A stretch of DNA of 64,000 nt from Bradyrhizobium sp. CB1015 (GCF_025200925.1 NZ_CP104174.1:7750001-7814000); one strand, 5' to 3'; shown: positions 7,731 to 16,624, counted from the first letter of the stretch. Notes: generated by a model not told the origin, from the letters alone. Made by a program: numbers and translations.

Positions 7731-8882
7731 ATGACCGCGACTGCCACCTCAAATGCTGCCGGCTCCGCCGCCTGGGCGGATACGCTGCTCTTGTCGTTCG
7801 CGCAGGCCGGCTATGTCAGGGCCGAGCCCGCCATCCTGCAACCGGCCGAGCCGTTCCTGGACCTCTCCGGCGAGGACATTCGCAAGAGCCTGTACCTGAC
7901 CACCGACCTCTCCGGCGAGGAGCTCTGCCTGCGCCCGGACCTGACCATTCCTGTTGCGCGCGACTATCTGGCCTCGGGGCGCGCCGGCCATCCGGCGGGG
8001 TTCAGCTATCTCGGTCCGGTGTTCCGCTACCGCAGCGGCCAGGCCAGCGAATTCCTCCAGGCCGGCATCGAATCATTCGGCCGTCAGGACCGCGCCGCGG
8101 CTGACGCCGAGATGCTGGCGCTTGCGCTGGAGGCGACGGCCGCCTTCGGCGTCCGCGACGTCGAGATCCGCACCGGCGACGTCGCCTTGTTCAATGCGCT
8201 GCTCGACGCCCTCAACCTCTATCCGGTCTGGCGCCGCCGCCTGGTCAAGGACTTCAACCGCAAGATCAGCCTGGAGCAGGATCTGGAGCGGCTGGCGGCC
8301 GCGACCAAAGCGACGCGCAGCGAATATGAGGGCGTGCTGGCGGCCCTTGCCGGCTCCGACCGCAAGGCGGCGCTCGCCTTCGTCACCGATCTGATGTCGA
8401 TCGCCGGCACCACCAATGTCGGCGGCCGCACCACGGCCGAGATCGCCGATCGCTTCCTCGAGCAATCGACGCTGAAGGGCGGCGCGCTGCCGCGCGAGGC
8501 GATCGCCGTGCTCAAGCGCTTCCTGTCGATTTCGGGCAATCCCGACGATGCCATCGCCGAGCTGCGCGCACTCACGACGGACGCAAAGCTCGATCTCGCG
8601 TCTGCGATCGATCAGTTCGAGAGCCGGGTCGGCTTCATGGCCGCGCGCGGCATCGACGTGAAGCAGACCCGCTTCTCGACCGCGTTCGGACGCGGGCTCG
8701 ATTATTACACCGGCTTCGAATTCGAGCTGCATCACCGGGGTAACGGCGCCGAGCCGTTGGTCGCCGGCGGCCGCTATGACGGGCTGATGACCCAGCTCGG
8801 CTCGGCCGAGCCGATCCCCGCGGTCGGCTTCTCGGTCTGGGTGGACGCGCTGAACCGGATCGGCCGCAAGGCGGGAGCTTAA
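7731..8882 (+). CDS. hisZ: ATP phosphoribosyltransferase regulatory subunit
   Basis: HisZ is a catalytically inactive histidyl-tRNA-synthetase paralogue that pairs with HisG for the first step of histidine synthesis. The 383-residue reading from ATG 7731 (MTATATSNAAGSAAW) shows class II synthetase motifs: LCLRPDLTIPVARDYL and FSYLGPVFRYRSG (motif 2 region), GRGLDYYTGFEFELH, and VAGGRYDGLMTQLG (motif 3 region). The catalytic domain is shorter than true HisS and there is no anticodon-binding domain. An in-frame ATG at 7596 would place the start next to the upstream repeat element and is less likely. hisG follows after three bases. Confidence 0.93.
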   Translation: MTATATSNAAGSAAWADTLLLSFAQAGYVRAEPAILQPAEPFLDLSGEDIRKSLYLTTDLSGEELCLRPDLTIPVARDYLASGRAGHPAGFSYLGPVFRYRSGQASEFLQAGIESFGRQDRAAADAEMLALALEATAAFGVRDVEIRTGDVALFNALLDALNLYPVWRRRLVKDFNRKISLEQDLERLAAATKATRSEYEGVLAALAGSDRKAALAFVTDLMSIAGTTNVGGRTTAEIADRFLEQSTLKGGALPREAIAVLKRFLSISGNPDDAIAELRALTTDAKLDLASAIDQFESRVGFMAARGIDVKQTRFSTAFGRGLDYYTGFEFELHHRGNGAEPLVAGGRYDGLMTQLGSAEPIPAVGFSVWVDALNRIGRKAGA

Positions 8883-8885
8883 GTC

Positions 8886-9863
8886 ATGAGCGCGCCATTC
8901 GTTCTGGCCGTTCCCTCCAAGGGCCGCCTGCAGGAGAACACCGAGGCCTTCTTTGCCCGTGCCGGCCTCAAGCTGTCGAAAGCCGGCGGCGCCCGCGACT
9001 ATCGCGGCACCATCGCAGGGCTCGACAATGTCGAGGTCGCCTATCTCTCGGCGAGCGAGATCGCCTCGCAATTGTCCCGCGGTTTTGCCCATCTCGGCGT
9101 CACCGGCGAAGATCTCGTGCGCGAGAACATCGCCGATGCCGACAAGCGCGTGTCGCTGATCGAAGGCCTCGGCTTCGGCTATGCCGACGTCGTGGTCGCG
9201 GTGCCGCAGGCCTGGATCGACGTCCGCACCATGGCCGACCTCGACGACGTCACCACCGGCTTCCGCGAGCAGCATCACATGCGGATGCGTGTGGCGACCA
9301 AGTTCGTCAACCTCACCCGCGGCTTCTTCCAGGCTCACGGCATCACCGATTACCGCATCGTCGAAAGCGCGGGCGCCACCGAAGGCGCACCGGCGGCCGG
9401 CAGCGCCGAGCTGATCGTCGACATCACCACGACCGGCGCGACGCTCGCCGCCAATGGCCTGCGGGTGCTCGACGACGGCGTGATCCTGCGCAGCCAGGCC
9501 AATCTGGTGGCCGCCAAGGAGGCCGACTGGTCGCCGCAGGCGCGCGAGACGGCGCGTGTCATCCTCGATCACATCGCCGCAAGGGCGCGGGCCAACAAGT
9601 ACCGCGAGGTCCGCACCCGCTTCCGGCAGTGCGATGCCGCCCTGCTCGGCGAAGCTCACAGCCGGTTCGGCGTGGAGGCCCCGTTCGGCGGCCCGACCTC
9701 GTCAGGCATGCTGACGCTGCACTGCCCACCGGGGCAGCTCTACGCGCTGGCGAGCTTCCTGCGCGAGCATGGCGCCGAGACCGTCTCGGTGGTCTCGCTC
9801 GACTACGTGTTCGACCGGCAGAACCCGCTGTTCGCCAGGCTCGAGGCGTTCCTACGGCGGTGA
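8886..9863 (+). CDS. hisG: ATP phosphoribosyltransferase catalytic subunit
   Basis: HisG condenses ATP and PRPP, the committed and feedback-regulated step of histidine synthesis. Motifs are VPSKGRLQE at residues 8-16, [12 protein letters not shown], and the PRPP loop [18 protein letters not shown] at about 176-193. At 325 residues it is clearly longer than typical short-form HisG proteins (about 200-230) that work with HisZ. The extra C-terminal part of roughly 85 residues ([20 protein letters not shown] to the end) would place it near the long form by size. The gene follows hisZ after three bases, so the two are one transcription unit. Confidence 0.93.
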   Translation: MSAPFVLAVPSKGRLQENTEAFFARAGLKLSKAGGARDYRGTIAGLDNVEVAYLSASEIASQLSRGFAHLGVTGEDLVRENIADADKRVSLIEGLGFGYADVVVAVPQAWIDVRTMADLDDVTTGFREQHHMRMRVATKFVNLTRGFFQAHGITDYRIVESAGATEGAPAAGSAELIVDITTTGATLAANGLRVLDDGVILRSQANLVAAKEADWSPQARETARVILDHIAARARANKYREVRTRFRQCDAALLGEAHSRFGVEAPFGGPTSSGMLTLHCPPGQLYALASFLREHGAETVSVVSLDYVFDRQNPLFARLEAFLRR

Positions 9864-9961
9864 GCCCAACCTTTTTGAGCAGCTCCGTTCAGCGTAGCGA
9901 CAGCAAACGGCTGCTACCATATGCTGTTGAGAAGACCTAAACGCCTCTGGAACCTTGATCG

Positions 9962-11008
9962 ATGACGCTGGGCTCTGACGTTTCCGGCATGACGACCACC
10001 GCAGCCAACGCCGCAGCGAAGGGGCTGTCGATCGTCATCCCCGTCTACAACGAGGCGGCGGGCCTTTCGGCCCTGCACCAGCGCATCTGCGAGCTCGCCA
10101 AGACCCTGCGGCAGCGCTATCGCCTGTCTTGCGAGGTCGTCTATGTCGACGACGGCAGCAAGGATGCGACGCTGTCGATCGCGCGGACATTGCCGGCCGA
10201 CGCAATCGACGTTCAGGTGGTGTCGCTGTCGCGCAATTTCGGCAAGGAGGCCGCGCTGATGGCGGGGCTGGACCATGCCCGCCTCGGCGCCGTCATGTTC
10301 ATGGACGGCGACGGCCAGCATCCGCCGGCGCTCGTCGAACAGCTGGTGCGGCACTGGATCGATGACGGCTACGACGTTGTCTACACCGCCAAGGCGCATC
10401 GCGACAACGAGCCATTCCTGCGCCGGGTCGCGGTGCACGGCTTCTACGCGCTGATCAATTGGGGCGCCCGCCAGAAGATTCCCGAAGATGCCGGCGATTT
10501 CCGCCTGCTGTCGCCGCGCGCGGTCGCTGCGCTGAGGCAGCTGCCGGAACGCAACCGCTTCTTCAAGGGCCTCGCCAGCTGGATCGGTTTCCGCCAGATC
10601 CGTGTGGACTACGAGCCCGCAGCGCGTGCCCATGGCGTCACCACCTTCAACGCCGCGAGCCTGCTCGGCCTCTCGATCGAGGGCCTGACGTCCTTCTCGG
10701 TGGCGCCGTTGCGCTTCGCCAGCCTGCTCGGCGTCATTCTCGCCGGCGGTGCCTTCCTGTTCGGCCTCTCCATCCTCTGGGAGGTCTGGACCACAGGCAA
10801 GCAGGTCCCCGGCTATCCCTCGCTCGTGGTCGGCCTGATGACGATCGGCGGCGTGCAGCTCATCATGATCGGCATCGTCGGCGAATATATCGGAAAAATC
10901 CTCTCCGAGCTGAAGGCGCGGCCGATCTACTTCGTCGCCGAGCACAGCGAGAAGCATTTCGAGACCGGCAAGGCCGATGAGGCCGCGAGCAGGACGGCGG
11001 CCGAATGA
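9962..11008 (+). CDS. Family 2 glycosyltransferase with two C-terminal membrane helices (DPM1/GtrB-like)
   Basis: The protein is a polyprenyl-phosphate-type hexosyltransferase of 348 residues. The GT-A domain shows LSIVIPVYNEAAGL (22-35), VVYVDDGSKDAT (59-70), NFGKEAALMAGLDHA, the metal-binding MDGDGQHPP (114-122) and DAGDFRLLSPRAV. Two hydrophobic helices follow (about 245-270 and 285-310, including GVQLIMIGIVGEYIGKI). This layout is that of enzymes that load a sugar onto undecaprenyl phosphate. It overlaps the following deacetylase gene by four bases (ATGA), so the two proteins probably act in one lipid or surface-glycan pathway. The sugar is unknown. Confidence 0.88.
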   Translation: MTLGSDVSGMTTTAANAAAKGLSIVIPVYNEAAGLSALHQRICELAKTLRQRYRLSCEVVYVDDGSKDATLSIARTLPADAIDVQVVSLSRNFGKEAALMAGLDHARLGAVMFMDGDGQHPPALVEQLVRHWIDDGYDVVYTAKAHRDNEPFLRRVAVHGFYALINWGARQKIPEDAGDFRLLSPRAVAALRQLPERNRFFKGLASWIGFRQIRVDYEPAARAHGVTTFNAASLLGLSIEGLTSFSVAPLRFASLLGVILAGGAFLFGLSILWEVWTTGKQVPGYPSLVVGLMTIGGVQLIMIGIVGEYIGKILSELKARPIYFVAEHSEKHFETGKADEAASRTAAE

Positions 11009-11850
11009 GCGTGGCCGCGAGCCCGCGGCGGATCTGGCTCTGCGCCGACGATTACGGCATCAGCCCGGGCGTCAACCGCGCCATCCGCGACCTGATCGAA
11101 CGCGGCCGCCTCAACGCCACGTCGGTGATGATGGTGGGGCCCGCGATCGCGCGCAGCGATGTCGAGGCGCTTTCTGCTTCGGCAACGAAAAGCCCGCGTT
11201 GCGCGATCGGATTGCACGTGACGCTGTCGGCGCCGTTCCGGCCGCTCACCATGCATTTCCGCCCCTTGGACGGCGACATGTTCCTGGCCTTTCCCAAACT
11301 GCTGCGCGCCGGATTGATGCGGCGGCTCGACCGTGAATTCATCCGCAACGAGGTGAAGGCACAGCTGGCCGCCTTCATGGACGCGTTCGGACGCGCCCCT
11401 GACTTCGTCGACGGTCACCAGCATGTGCAGCTCTTCCCGCAGGTGCGCGACGGCTTCGTCGATGCGGTGGTCGAGGCTGCGCCAAACGCCTGGGTGCGCC
11501 AGGGCGGCCGCGACCTGCCGCTTCGGCAGCGGCTGGCCTCACCGAAGGCCCTGGTGCTCGATGGTCTCAGCGCGCAATTCCGCCGCCGCGCCGGCGGTGC
11601 CGGCCTCAGCTTCAACCCCGGCTTCGCGGGCGCCTATGATTTTACGCGCGCCGCCGATTTCGGCGCGCTGATGCGGCAATTCCTGGAAGGCCTCCCCGAC
11701 GGCGGCCTCGTGATGTGCCATCCCGGCTTCGTCGATGATGTCCTCACCGGCCTCGATCCCATGACCGACGTGCGCGAGCGCGAGCACGCCTATCTCGCGG
11801 GCGACGCTTTCGCGCTCCTGCTGGCGGACAGCAACGTGACACTGGGATGA
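11005..11850 (+). CDS. ChbG/HpnK family (YdjC-like) carbohydrate deacetylase
   Basis: This 281-residue enzyme belongs to the YdjC/ChbG/HpnK metal-dependent deacetylases. The metal site is visible as WLCADDYGIS (Asp15/Asp16), GLHVTLS (His71) and VDGHQHVQLFP (136-146); MCHPGFVDD follows near residue 240. HpnK members are linked to hopanoid glycolipid synthesis, and the preceding gene encodes a lipid-linked sugar transferase with which this one shares an ATGA overlap. A role in deacetylating the attached N-acetylhexosamine is therefore a reasonable inference, not proven by sequence. Confidence 0.85.
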   Translation: MSVAASPRRIWLCADDYGISPGVNRAIRDLIERGRLNATSVMMVGPAIARSDVEALSASATKSPRCAIGLHVTLSAPFRPLTMHFRPLDGDMFLAFPKLLRAGLMRRLDREFIRNEVKAQLAAFMDAFGRAPDFVDGHQHVQLFPQVRDGFVDAVVEAAPNAWVRQGGRDLPLRQRLASPKALVLDGLSAQFRRRAGGAGLSFNPGFAGAYDFTRAADFGALMRQFLEGLPDGGLVMCHPGFVDDVLTGLDPMTDVREREHAYLAGDAFALLLADSNVTLG

Positions 11851-11974
11851 ACGGCGACAAGCGCGCCAGAGGCAGCTTGTCGCATACCGAAATTTAATCC
11901 GGCCGGCACTGTTGGGGCCACAATGGAACCCTACATCTCCTCTCGCGCTTGGTTTTGCGCGAAGGAGACAGATC

Positions 11975-12784
11975 ATGACGCCGCAGGAACGCCAGCTCGT
12001 CGACGACCTTTTCGACCGGCTTTCAAAGCTGGAAAATGCACCGCGCGATCCCGATGCGATCGCCGCGATCTCCGACGGCCTGCGCAAGGCGCCCGGCGCC
12101 ATCTACGCGCTGGTGCAGACCACGCTGGTCCAGGACGAAGCGCTGAAGCGCGCCAATGCCCGTATCCAGGAGCTGGAAGCGGCCCATGCGCCCGAGCAGG
12201 CGCAGTCCGGTGGCTTCCTCGACACCATGCGCGACACGCTGTTCGGATCGAGCACATCGCGCGGCTCGGTTCCGAACGTGCCGCCGCGTGAGCAGCGGCC
12301 GGTCTGGAACAGCGGCCAGGCGATGCAGCAGACGCAGCCGGGCTACGGCGCGCCGCCTTACGGGCAGGCCTACGGCCAGGGTCCGGGTCAGGGCTACGGC
12401 GCTGCGCCGGTCGGCGGTGGCGGCGGCTCGTTCCTCGGGACGGCGGCGGCGGCCGCGGCCGGCGTCGTGGGCGGCTCCCTGCTGCTCTCGAGCATCCGCG
12501 GCATGATGGGCGGACCGCACCAGCAGGCTTTTGGCGACACCAGCGCCCTTGGCGACCGCAGCCCCTGGAGCGGCGGCGACCAGTCCGGCGGCTCGCTCGC
12601 GCGCGATGCCGGGCTCGACGACATCGGCTCGAATCGGGATTCGCGTCACGGCTTCTTCGACCAGGCGTCGAACGAGCGCGACAACAACGACCAGAACTAC
12701 GGCGACGATCGCGACGACAGCTTCGACACGGCCGACAACAGCGACTTCGGCGGCGATGACGACGGCGGCAGCGACTACGCGTAG
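11975..12784 (+). CDS. DUF2076 domain-containing protein
   Basis: This is a 269-residue protein of unknown function. The start at 11975 (MTPQERQLVDDLFDRLSKLE) has a strong GAAGGAGA ribosome-binding site; an upstream in-frame ATG at 11912 lacks one. The N-terminal 80 residues form the DUF2076 coiled-coil-like region. A Gln/Tyr/Gly-rich low-complexity stretch follows (PGYGAPPYGQAYGQGPGQGY), then a Gly/Ala hydrophobic segment (FLGTAAAAAAGVVGGSLLL, about 148-166). The tail is very acidic and Asp/Asn-rich, ending GDDDGGSDYA. A Rho-independent terminator lies 25 bases downstream. Confidence 0.85.
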   Translation: MTPQERQLVDDLFDRLSKLENAPRDPDAIAAISDGLRKAPGAIYALVQTTLVQDEALKRANARIQELEAAHAPEQAQSGGFLDTMRDTLFGSSTSRGSVPNVPPREQRPVWNSGQAMQQTQPGYGAPPYGQAYGQGPGQGYGAAPVGGGGGSFLGTAAAAAAGVVGGSLLLSSIRGMMGGPHQQAFGDTSALGDRSPWSGGDQSGGSLARDAGLDDIGSNRDSRHGFFDQASNERDNNDQNYGDDRDDSFDTADNSDFGGDDDGGSDYA

Positions 12785-12808
12785 GCCATTCGACCGACAG
12801 ATGTGGAA

Positions 12809-12837
12809 CGGCCGCCTCAGGGCGGCCGATTTCTTTT
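12809..12837 (+). terminator. Rho-independent terminator after the DUF2076 gene
   Basis: An eight-pair GC stem, CGGCCGCC-TCAG-GGCGGCCG, is followed by ATTTCTTTT. The remaining gap to 13105 shows no other convincing feature. Confidence 0.8.
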
Positions 12838-13105
12838 CAAGCAGAGCTCAATGCGTCTGCTCTACCACCTCCCGCAAAGAGGCCCGTTCGATATAATATG
12901 ACTAGTGCATGCGGTTGTCGGACAGCACTGAGCAGAACGTCACGAGGTGCGCCTGGCTTCACCATGCCGAGCGAAATCGCTCTCCGACACACGCTGCCGT
13001 AGACTCCCGGATTTCCAAATTTGGACATGGGTGTTCAACTGGACGAACACGTTGCCAATGCCACACGCCGTGGCTGCCTCTCTTGGCATATCGGGGGTTT
13101 TGAGA

Positions 13106-13324
13106 ATGAATCCACTTCAGCAGCGCATTGCGACCCTGAGCGACGTCACAACCCATCTCATCACCGAATTGTACGAGTTGGAGGGACTGCACGAGCGCGT
13201 CAGGAAGGCAGAGCTGTCGATGCGGCGGCTGAACCGCTCGGCTCGCGCACCTCATTCGGCTTCATCAACTCGTCGCCGCTCCGCGGTCCCTCGTCTCCGG
13301 TCGAGACACCGTCAGCAGACTTGA
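13106..13324 (+). CDS. Small protein of unknown function
   Basis: This is a 72-residue reading from ATG 13106. The first 45 residues (MNPLQQRIATLSDVTTHLIT and the following ELYELEGLHERVRKAELSMR) are strongly helical with heptad-like leucines, a plausible short coiled coil. The tail is Ser/Arg-rich and low in complexity. An in-frame ATG exists much further upstream (12947), but that extension does not look like protein. A weak GGGGG/GAG precedes 13106. I do not recognise a function. The composition of the first half supports a real gene, the second half less so. Confidence 0.5.
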   Translation: MNPLQQRIATLSDVTTHLITELYELEGLHERVRKAELSMRRLNRSARAPHSASSTRRRSAVPRLRSRHRQQT

Positions 13325-13426
13325 CCATTCAGGCAGGCGCTCGCGGCGGCAGCGGCCCCTTCGATGCCGCGCATTTCGAGCCGGCGCGGCACGCGGATTC
13401 GATCGCTCCCTCGCGCGCATGGCGCT

Positions 13427-14242
13427 TCACATCACCACGACCTTGGTGCCGACATTGACGCGGCCGTAGAGGTCGATGACGTCCTCGTTGCGCATGCGGA
13501 TGCAGCCGGAGGACACGTTGGTGCCGATGGTCCAGGGCTCGTTGGAGCCGTGGATGCGGTAGAGCGTCGATCCGAGATACATCGCGCGGGCGCCGAGCGG
13601 ATTTTCCGGGCCGCCTTCCATGTGCCTGGGCAGATCGGGCCGGCGCGCGAGCATTTCCGCCGGCGGCGTCCAGTCCGGCCATTCGCGCTTGGCGGTGATC
13701 GATTTCACGCCCGACCAGGTGAAGCCGGGACGGCCGACACCGATGCCGTAGCGCAGTGCCCGGCCGTTGCCCTCGACGAGATAGAGGAACTTGTTCGGCG
13801 TATCGACCACGATCGTGCCGGGACTTTCCTTGCCGCTATAGCCAACGAGTTGTTTCTCGAATTTCGGATCGAACGGACGCTGCCGCGGATCGGCCGCCTC
13901 CTGCTGCAGAGAAGCGCCCTGCTGATATCCACCCTGCATCTGCGGCTCGCCCATCGGCGGCAGGCGCCGCTGGTCGTAATAGCCCGGCTGCTGCTGATAC
14001 ACCGGCTGCTCCGGCGCGTAGGCCGGGCCGCGGCCGGGGCCGTCGCCGAACAGGAATTCGATGAAGCCGCCGCCCATGTTGGAATTGGACGCGACGCGCA
14101 CCGGTGCCGGCGGCACGCGCGGCTGGTAGAGCACCGCAGGCGGATCGTTCGGCACGCTGTTGTCGAAGGCGCTGGCCTCGTTCGCGCCGGCCATGAAGGT
14201 GCAAGCGCTGCCGAGCAGCGCCACAGACATTTTCTTGAACAT
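13427..14242 (-). CDS. L,D-transpeptidase (YkuD domain)
   Basis: L,D-transpeptidases cross-link peptidoglycan 3-3 or attach outer-membrane proteins to it. Starting at 14242 the protein has 271 residues with a signal peptide (MFKKMSVALLGSACTFMAG..EASA, about 25 residues). A Pro/Gln/Tyr-rich linker (about 75-125) follows, then the YkuD catalytic domain from about 145. The catalytic block is HGSNEPWTIGTNVSSGCIRM, with His231 and nucleophile Cys247 in the SxGCxR context. A longer in-frame ATG at 14323 would bury the signal peptide and is rejected. The gene is monocistronic and divergent from cheZ. Confidence 0.9.
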   Translation of the reverse strand: MFKKMSVALLGSACTFMAGANEASAFDNSVPNDPPAVLYQPRVPPAPVRVASNSNMGGGFIEFLFGDGPGRGPAYAPEQPVYQQQPGYYDQRRLPPMGEPQMQGGYQQGASLQQEAADPRQRPFDPKFEKQLVGYSGKESPGTIVVDTPNKFLYLVEGNGRALRYGIGVGRPGFTWSGVKSITAKREWPDWTPPAEMLARRPDLPRHMEGGPENPLGARAMYLGSTLYRIHGSNEPWTIGTNVSSGCIRMRNEDVIDLYGRVNVGTKVVVM

Positions 14243-14558
14243 CGACGTACTCTGTACTGTTTCGTCTAGATCACATGCGTCGTAGAGGGCCGGTGGCTGA
14301 TCCGCGCCCTTCGACGTGGTCAATAAAAAGCAAAAGGCGTTTTGTTTGGTAAACGGAAAGCGCGTTTGGATTCACCACGTCGCGAGCGCGCCTGCAATTT
14401 GGCGATCAGCGTTTATTTTCGATGAATGCCGTGCGGCCATGGTTAATCGCTTCTTTGCACCGCGTCGCGCGACGCCGCACAACAGTTCCTGCTGTGAACT
14501 TCGTGTTAAATCGCTTCTGCCTACAAAGACGCGTGAGTGAGGTGGGGGGAGTATCCTG
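14243..14558. other. Divergent intergenic region between the L,D-transpeptidase gene and cheZ
   Basis: The 316-base gap is more AT-rich than its flanks (runs such as GGTCAATAAAAAGCAAAAGG and GCGTTTATTTTCG) and presumably holds both promoters. No palindrome, repeat family or RNA gene was recognised. Confidence 0.4.
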
Positions 14559-15344
14559 ATGGCTGTTCACCGCAAACGTTTTCGCGTCGAAGATATCGTC
14601 GGCGGCGAGATGCCCATTGTCGACGTAACCGAAGAGGCTCCCCCGATGCACAGCGAGATCATGGCCGAGCTGCGCGCGATCCGCGCCCAGATGGCGAAGG
14701 GCATCGTCGCGGCCCCGCTGTCCGGCAGCGCCGCCATGGCTGCGATCGACGCCTCGACCGCGCAGGAGCTTGCCGAAGCGCGCACCATGCTCGAGACCTA
14801 CAGGGCACAGATCGAGCAGTGCGAGAAGCTGAAGGTCGAGCTCGACCTCATCCATGACGCCATCGACCGCACCAAGCGCGAGATCGCGACGCTGCACGGC
14901 AAGAGCTTCGACGGCGGCGAGATGGCCAAGGTCAACGGCGAGCTCGGCGCGGTGGTCGGCGGCACCGAGCAGGCAACCCAGCAGATCCTCGAAGCCGCGG
15001 AATCGATCGACCAGGCCGCCAGCGCGATGTCCAAGGTGGACTCGATCGATCAGCAGAAGCGCCTTGCCGACGACATTCAGGAACGCGTCATCTCGATCTT
15101 CGAAGCCTGCAACTTCCAGGACCTGACCGGCCAGCGCATCAGCAAGGTCATGACCACGATGAAGTTCATCGAGCAGCACATCAATGCGATGATGGAGATC
15201 TGGGGCGGCGTCGACGCGATCAAGTCCCATGTCCCGGCGCAGGTCGACAACCGCAGCGAGGACGAGAAGCTCCTCAACGGCCCCAAGCTGGCCGGCGACA
15301 TCGGCCACGCCTCGCAGGACGACATCGACGCGCTGTTCGACTGA
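14559..15344 (+). CDS. cheZ: CheZ-family protein phosphatase
   Basis: CheZ dephosphorylates CheY-P in chemotaxis. This 261-residue protein is mostly alpha-helical. It carries the catalytic signature ACNFQDLTGQRISKV (183-197), in which Asp188 and Gln192 correspond to the Asp143/Gln147 pair of E. coli CheZ. The final residues SQDDIDALFD match the C-terminal CheY-binding peptide. The N-terminal 50 residues are specific to this group. No che or fli gene is nearby, so the gene is an orphan in this window. A Rho-independent terminator follows 26 bases after the stop. Confidence 0.87.
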   Translation: MAVHRKRFRVEDIVGGEMPIVDVTEEAPPMHSEIMAELRAIRAQMAKGIVAAPLSGSAAMAAIDASTAQELAEARTMLETYRAQIEQCEKLKVELDLIHDAIDRTKREIATLHGKSFDGGEMAKVNGELGAVVGGTEQATQQILEAAESIDQAASAMSKVDSIDQQKRLADDIQERVISIFEACNFQDLTGQRISKVMTTMKFIEQHINAMMEIWGGVDAIKSHVPAQVDNRSEDEKLLNGPKLAGDIGHASQDDIDALFD

Positions 15345-15370
15345 GCGGGCGCGACATAGCAATAACAAAA

Positions 15371-15400
15371 CGCCGGCCTGAGGGCCGGCGTTTTTGTTTT
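15371..15400 (+). terminator. Rho-independent terminator after cheZ
   Basis: An eight-pair stem, CGCCGGCC-TGAG-GGCCGGCG, is followed by TTTTTGTTTT. Confidence 0.88.
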
Positions 15401-15412
15401 GTCTCTCGCTGC

Positions 15413-15488
15413 CATTCCGGGGCGGTCCGCAGGACCGAACCCGGAATCTCGAGGTTCCGGGTTCACGCTTCGCGTGCCCCGGAACGAC
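15413..15488. repeat. Palindromic intergenic element after cheZ
   Basis: Terminal arms CATTCCGGGGC and GCCCCGGAACG are inverted copies with one mismatch. They enclose nested hairpins: GGTCCGCAGGACC, CCCGGAATCTCGAGGTTCCG and CACGCTTCGCGTG. It lies between cheZ and the convergent lipoprotein gene. Confidence 0.7.
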
Positions 15489-15494
15489 AGAAGA

Positions 15495-16013
15495 CTAGGC
15501 CCTCGGCGCGCAGCGGACGTAGACCATGTTGCCGTAGCGGGTGGCGGCGTCCTTGTCGATGAAGCGGGTGATCATGACGCGACCGTCGAAGGAGACGATC
15601 TCGCGGTCCTGCTCGCCGGGGGTCGGGCCGGCCGGTCCGATGTAGTTCTTGCCGCTCGGCGAGCCTTTCAGCCGCAGCTCCTGCGGCGTCGCCTGATCGG
15701 CGAGGTGCATGATCACGCCGCCGGAGGAGCCGGCGGTGATCACGTAGGGATTCTTGCATTGCTCGCGCGCCATCTTCTCGGTGCGGGCGCGGTCTGCCGG
15801 GTTCTGGAACGAGGCGAGGCCCCAGCGGCCGACGATCTCGTCGGCGCGGATGGTGGCCGGCATTTCGGGAGCAACGCCCGGTTCGGCCTCGGGCGGTGGC
15901 GAGGACGAGAAGGACGGCAGGCTCATGCCGCCGCCGCAGGCGCCCAGCAACAGCGCCAGACAAGAGGCGGCCGCCAGATTGGCAACCGTGCGCGCGTGAG
16001 CCGAACTGATCAT
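15495..16013 (-). CDS. Putative lipoprotein of unknown function
   Basis: This 172-residue reading starts at ATG 16013 (MISSAHARTVANLAA), giving a signal peptide and the lipobox LLLGACGGG with the lipidated Cys near residue 25. A longer in-frame ATG at 16082 would place 23 unrelated residues in front and is rejected. After a Pro/Ser-rich linker comes a domain starting EIVGRWGLASFQNPADRARTE, with two Cys (REQCKNPYVI and YVRCAP) and glycine-rich turns. I do not recognise the family with confidence. The W-G-L opening recalls small beta-barrel lipoproteins and protease-inhibitor-like folds. Confidence 0.78.
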   Translation of the reverse strand: MISSAHARTVANLAAASCLALLLGACGGGMSLPSFSSSPPPEAEPGVAPEMPATIRADEIVGRWGLASFQNPADRARTEKMAREQCKNPYVITAGSSGGVIMHLADQATPQELRLKGSPSGKNYIGPAGPTPGEQDREIVSFDGRVMITRFIDKDAATRYGNMVYVRCAPRA

Positions 16014-16169
16014 GGCATTCCCCCGAACAAGACCATGGCCGCACTCCTCCCGCAGCCAAGCGCAAAACCGCTGCCGGAGCAATGACGTCGTTCTCTAAGC
16101 CGGCGCCCCGAGCGAGTTTCCAATGCCACCATCCTATATCCGCCTCAACAACCGCTTAACCACCTTTGC

Positions 16170-16198
16170 TTGACAGGATCGCGGCCAAGCCATATTTC
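16170..16198 (+). promoter_or_regulatory. Sigma-70-type promoter of groESL
   Basis: The -35 box TTGACA (16170-16175) and the -10 box TATTTC (16193-16198) are separated by 17 bases, placing transcription start about five bases before the CIRCE element. This is the usual layout for HrcA-controlled groESL operons. Confidence 0.75.
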
Positions 16199-16209
16199 CG
16201 GACGCACTA

Positions 16210-16236
16210 TTAGCACTCGGAAAGCCCGATTGCTAA
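16210..16236 (+). promoter_or_regulatory. CIRCE operator (HrcA binding site)
   Basis: TTAGCACTC, a nine-base spacer, then GATTGCTAA. The left arm is the exact CIRCE half-site. The right arm differs from the consensus GAGTGCTAA at one base. Its position just after the promoter and 92 bases before groES indicates HrcA repression of the operon. Confidence 0.88.
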
Positions 16237-16327
16237 GCGCGCCGTTCGATCCTCGACCAGAGGGTGGACGGAAGCGCCGCCCCACCGACCCCACTACTTC
16301 GGAAGCGAGCCTCCAAAGGGAAACGTC

Positions 16328-16624
16328 ATGGCTAAATCCAAATTTCGTCCGCTGCATGACCGTGTCGTGGTCAAACGTATCGACGCCGAGGAAAAGACCA
16401 AGGGCGGCATCATCATTCCGGACACCGCCAAGGAAAAGCCGTCCCAGGGCGAGGTCGTCGCCGTCGGCCCCGGCGGCCGCGACGAGACCGGCAAGCTGAT
16501 CCCGATCGACCTCAAGGTCGGCGACCGCGTGCTGTTCGGCAAGTGGTCGGGCACCGAGGTCAAGATCGACAACGAAGAGCTCCTGATCATGAAGGAGTCG
16601 GACATCATGGGCGTGCTGGCCTAA
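16328..16624 (+). CDS. groES: Co-chaperonin GroES
   Basis: GroES is the 10-kDa heptameric lid of the chaperonin. The 98-residue sequence opens [20 protein letters not shown], has the mobile loop [15 protein letters not shown] (residues 20-34), and ends with [20 protein letters not shown], all canonical. It is controlled by the TTGACA promoter and CIRCE element immediately upstream. The gap to groEL is unusually long (199 bases) and contains a block of hairpin-forming repeats that would be part of the mRNA. Confidence 0.97.
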   Translation: MAKSKFRPLHDRVVVKRIDAEEKTKGGIIIPDTAKEKPSQGEVVAVGPGGRDETGKLIPIDLKVGDRVLFGKWSGTEVKIDNEELLIMKESDIMGVLA

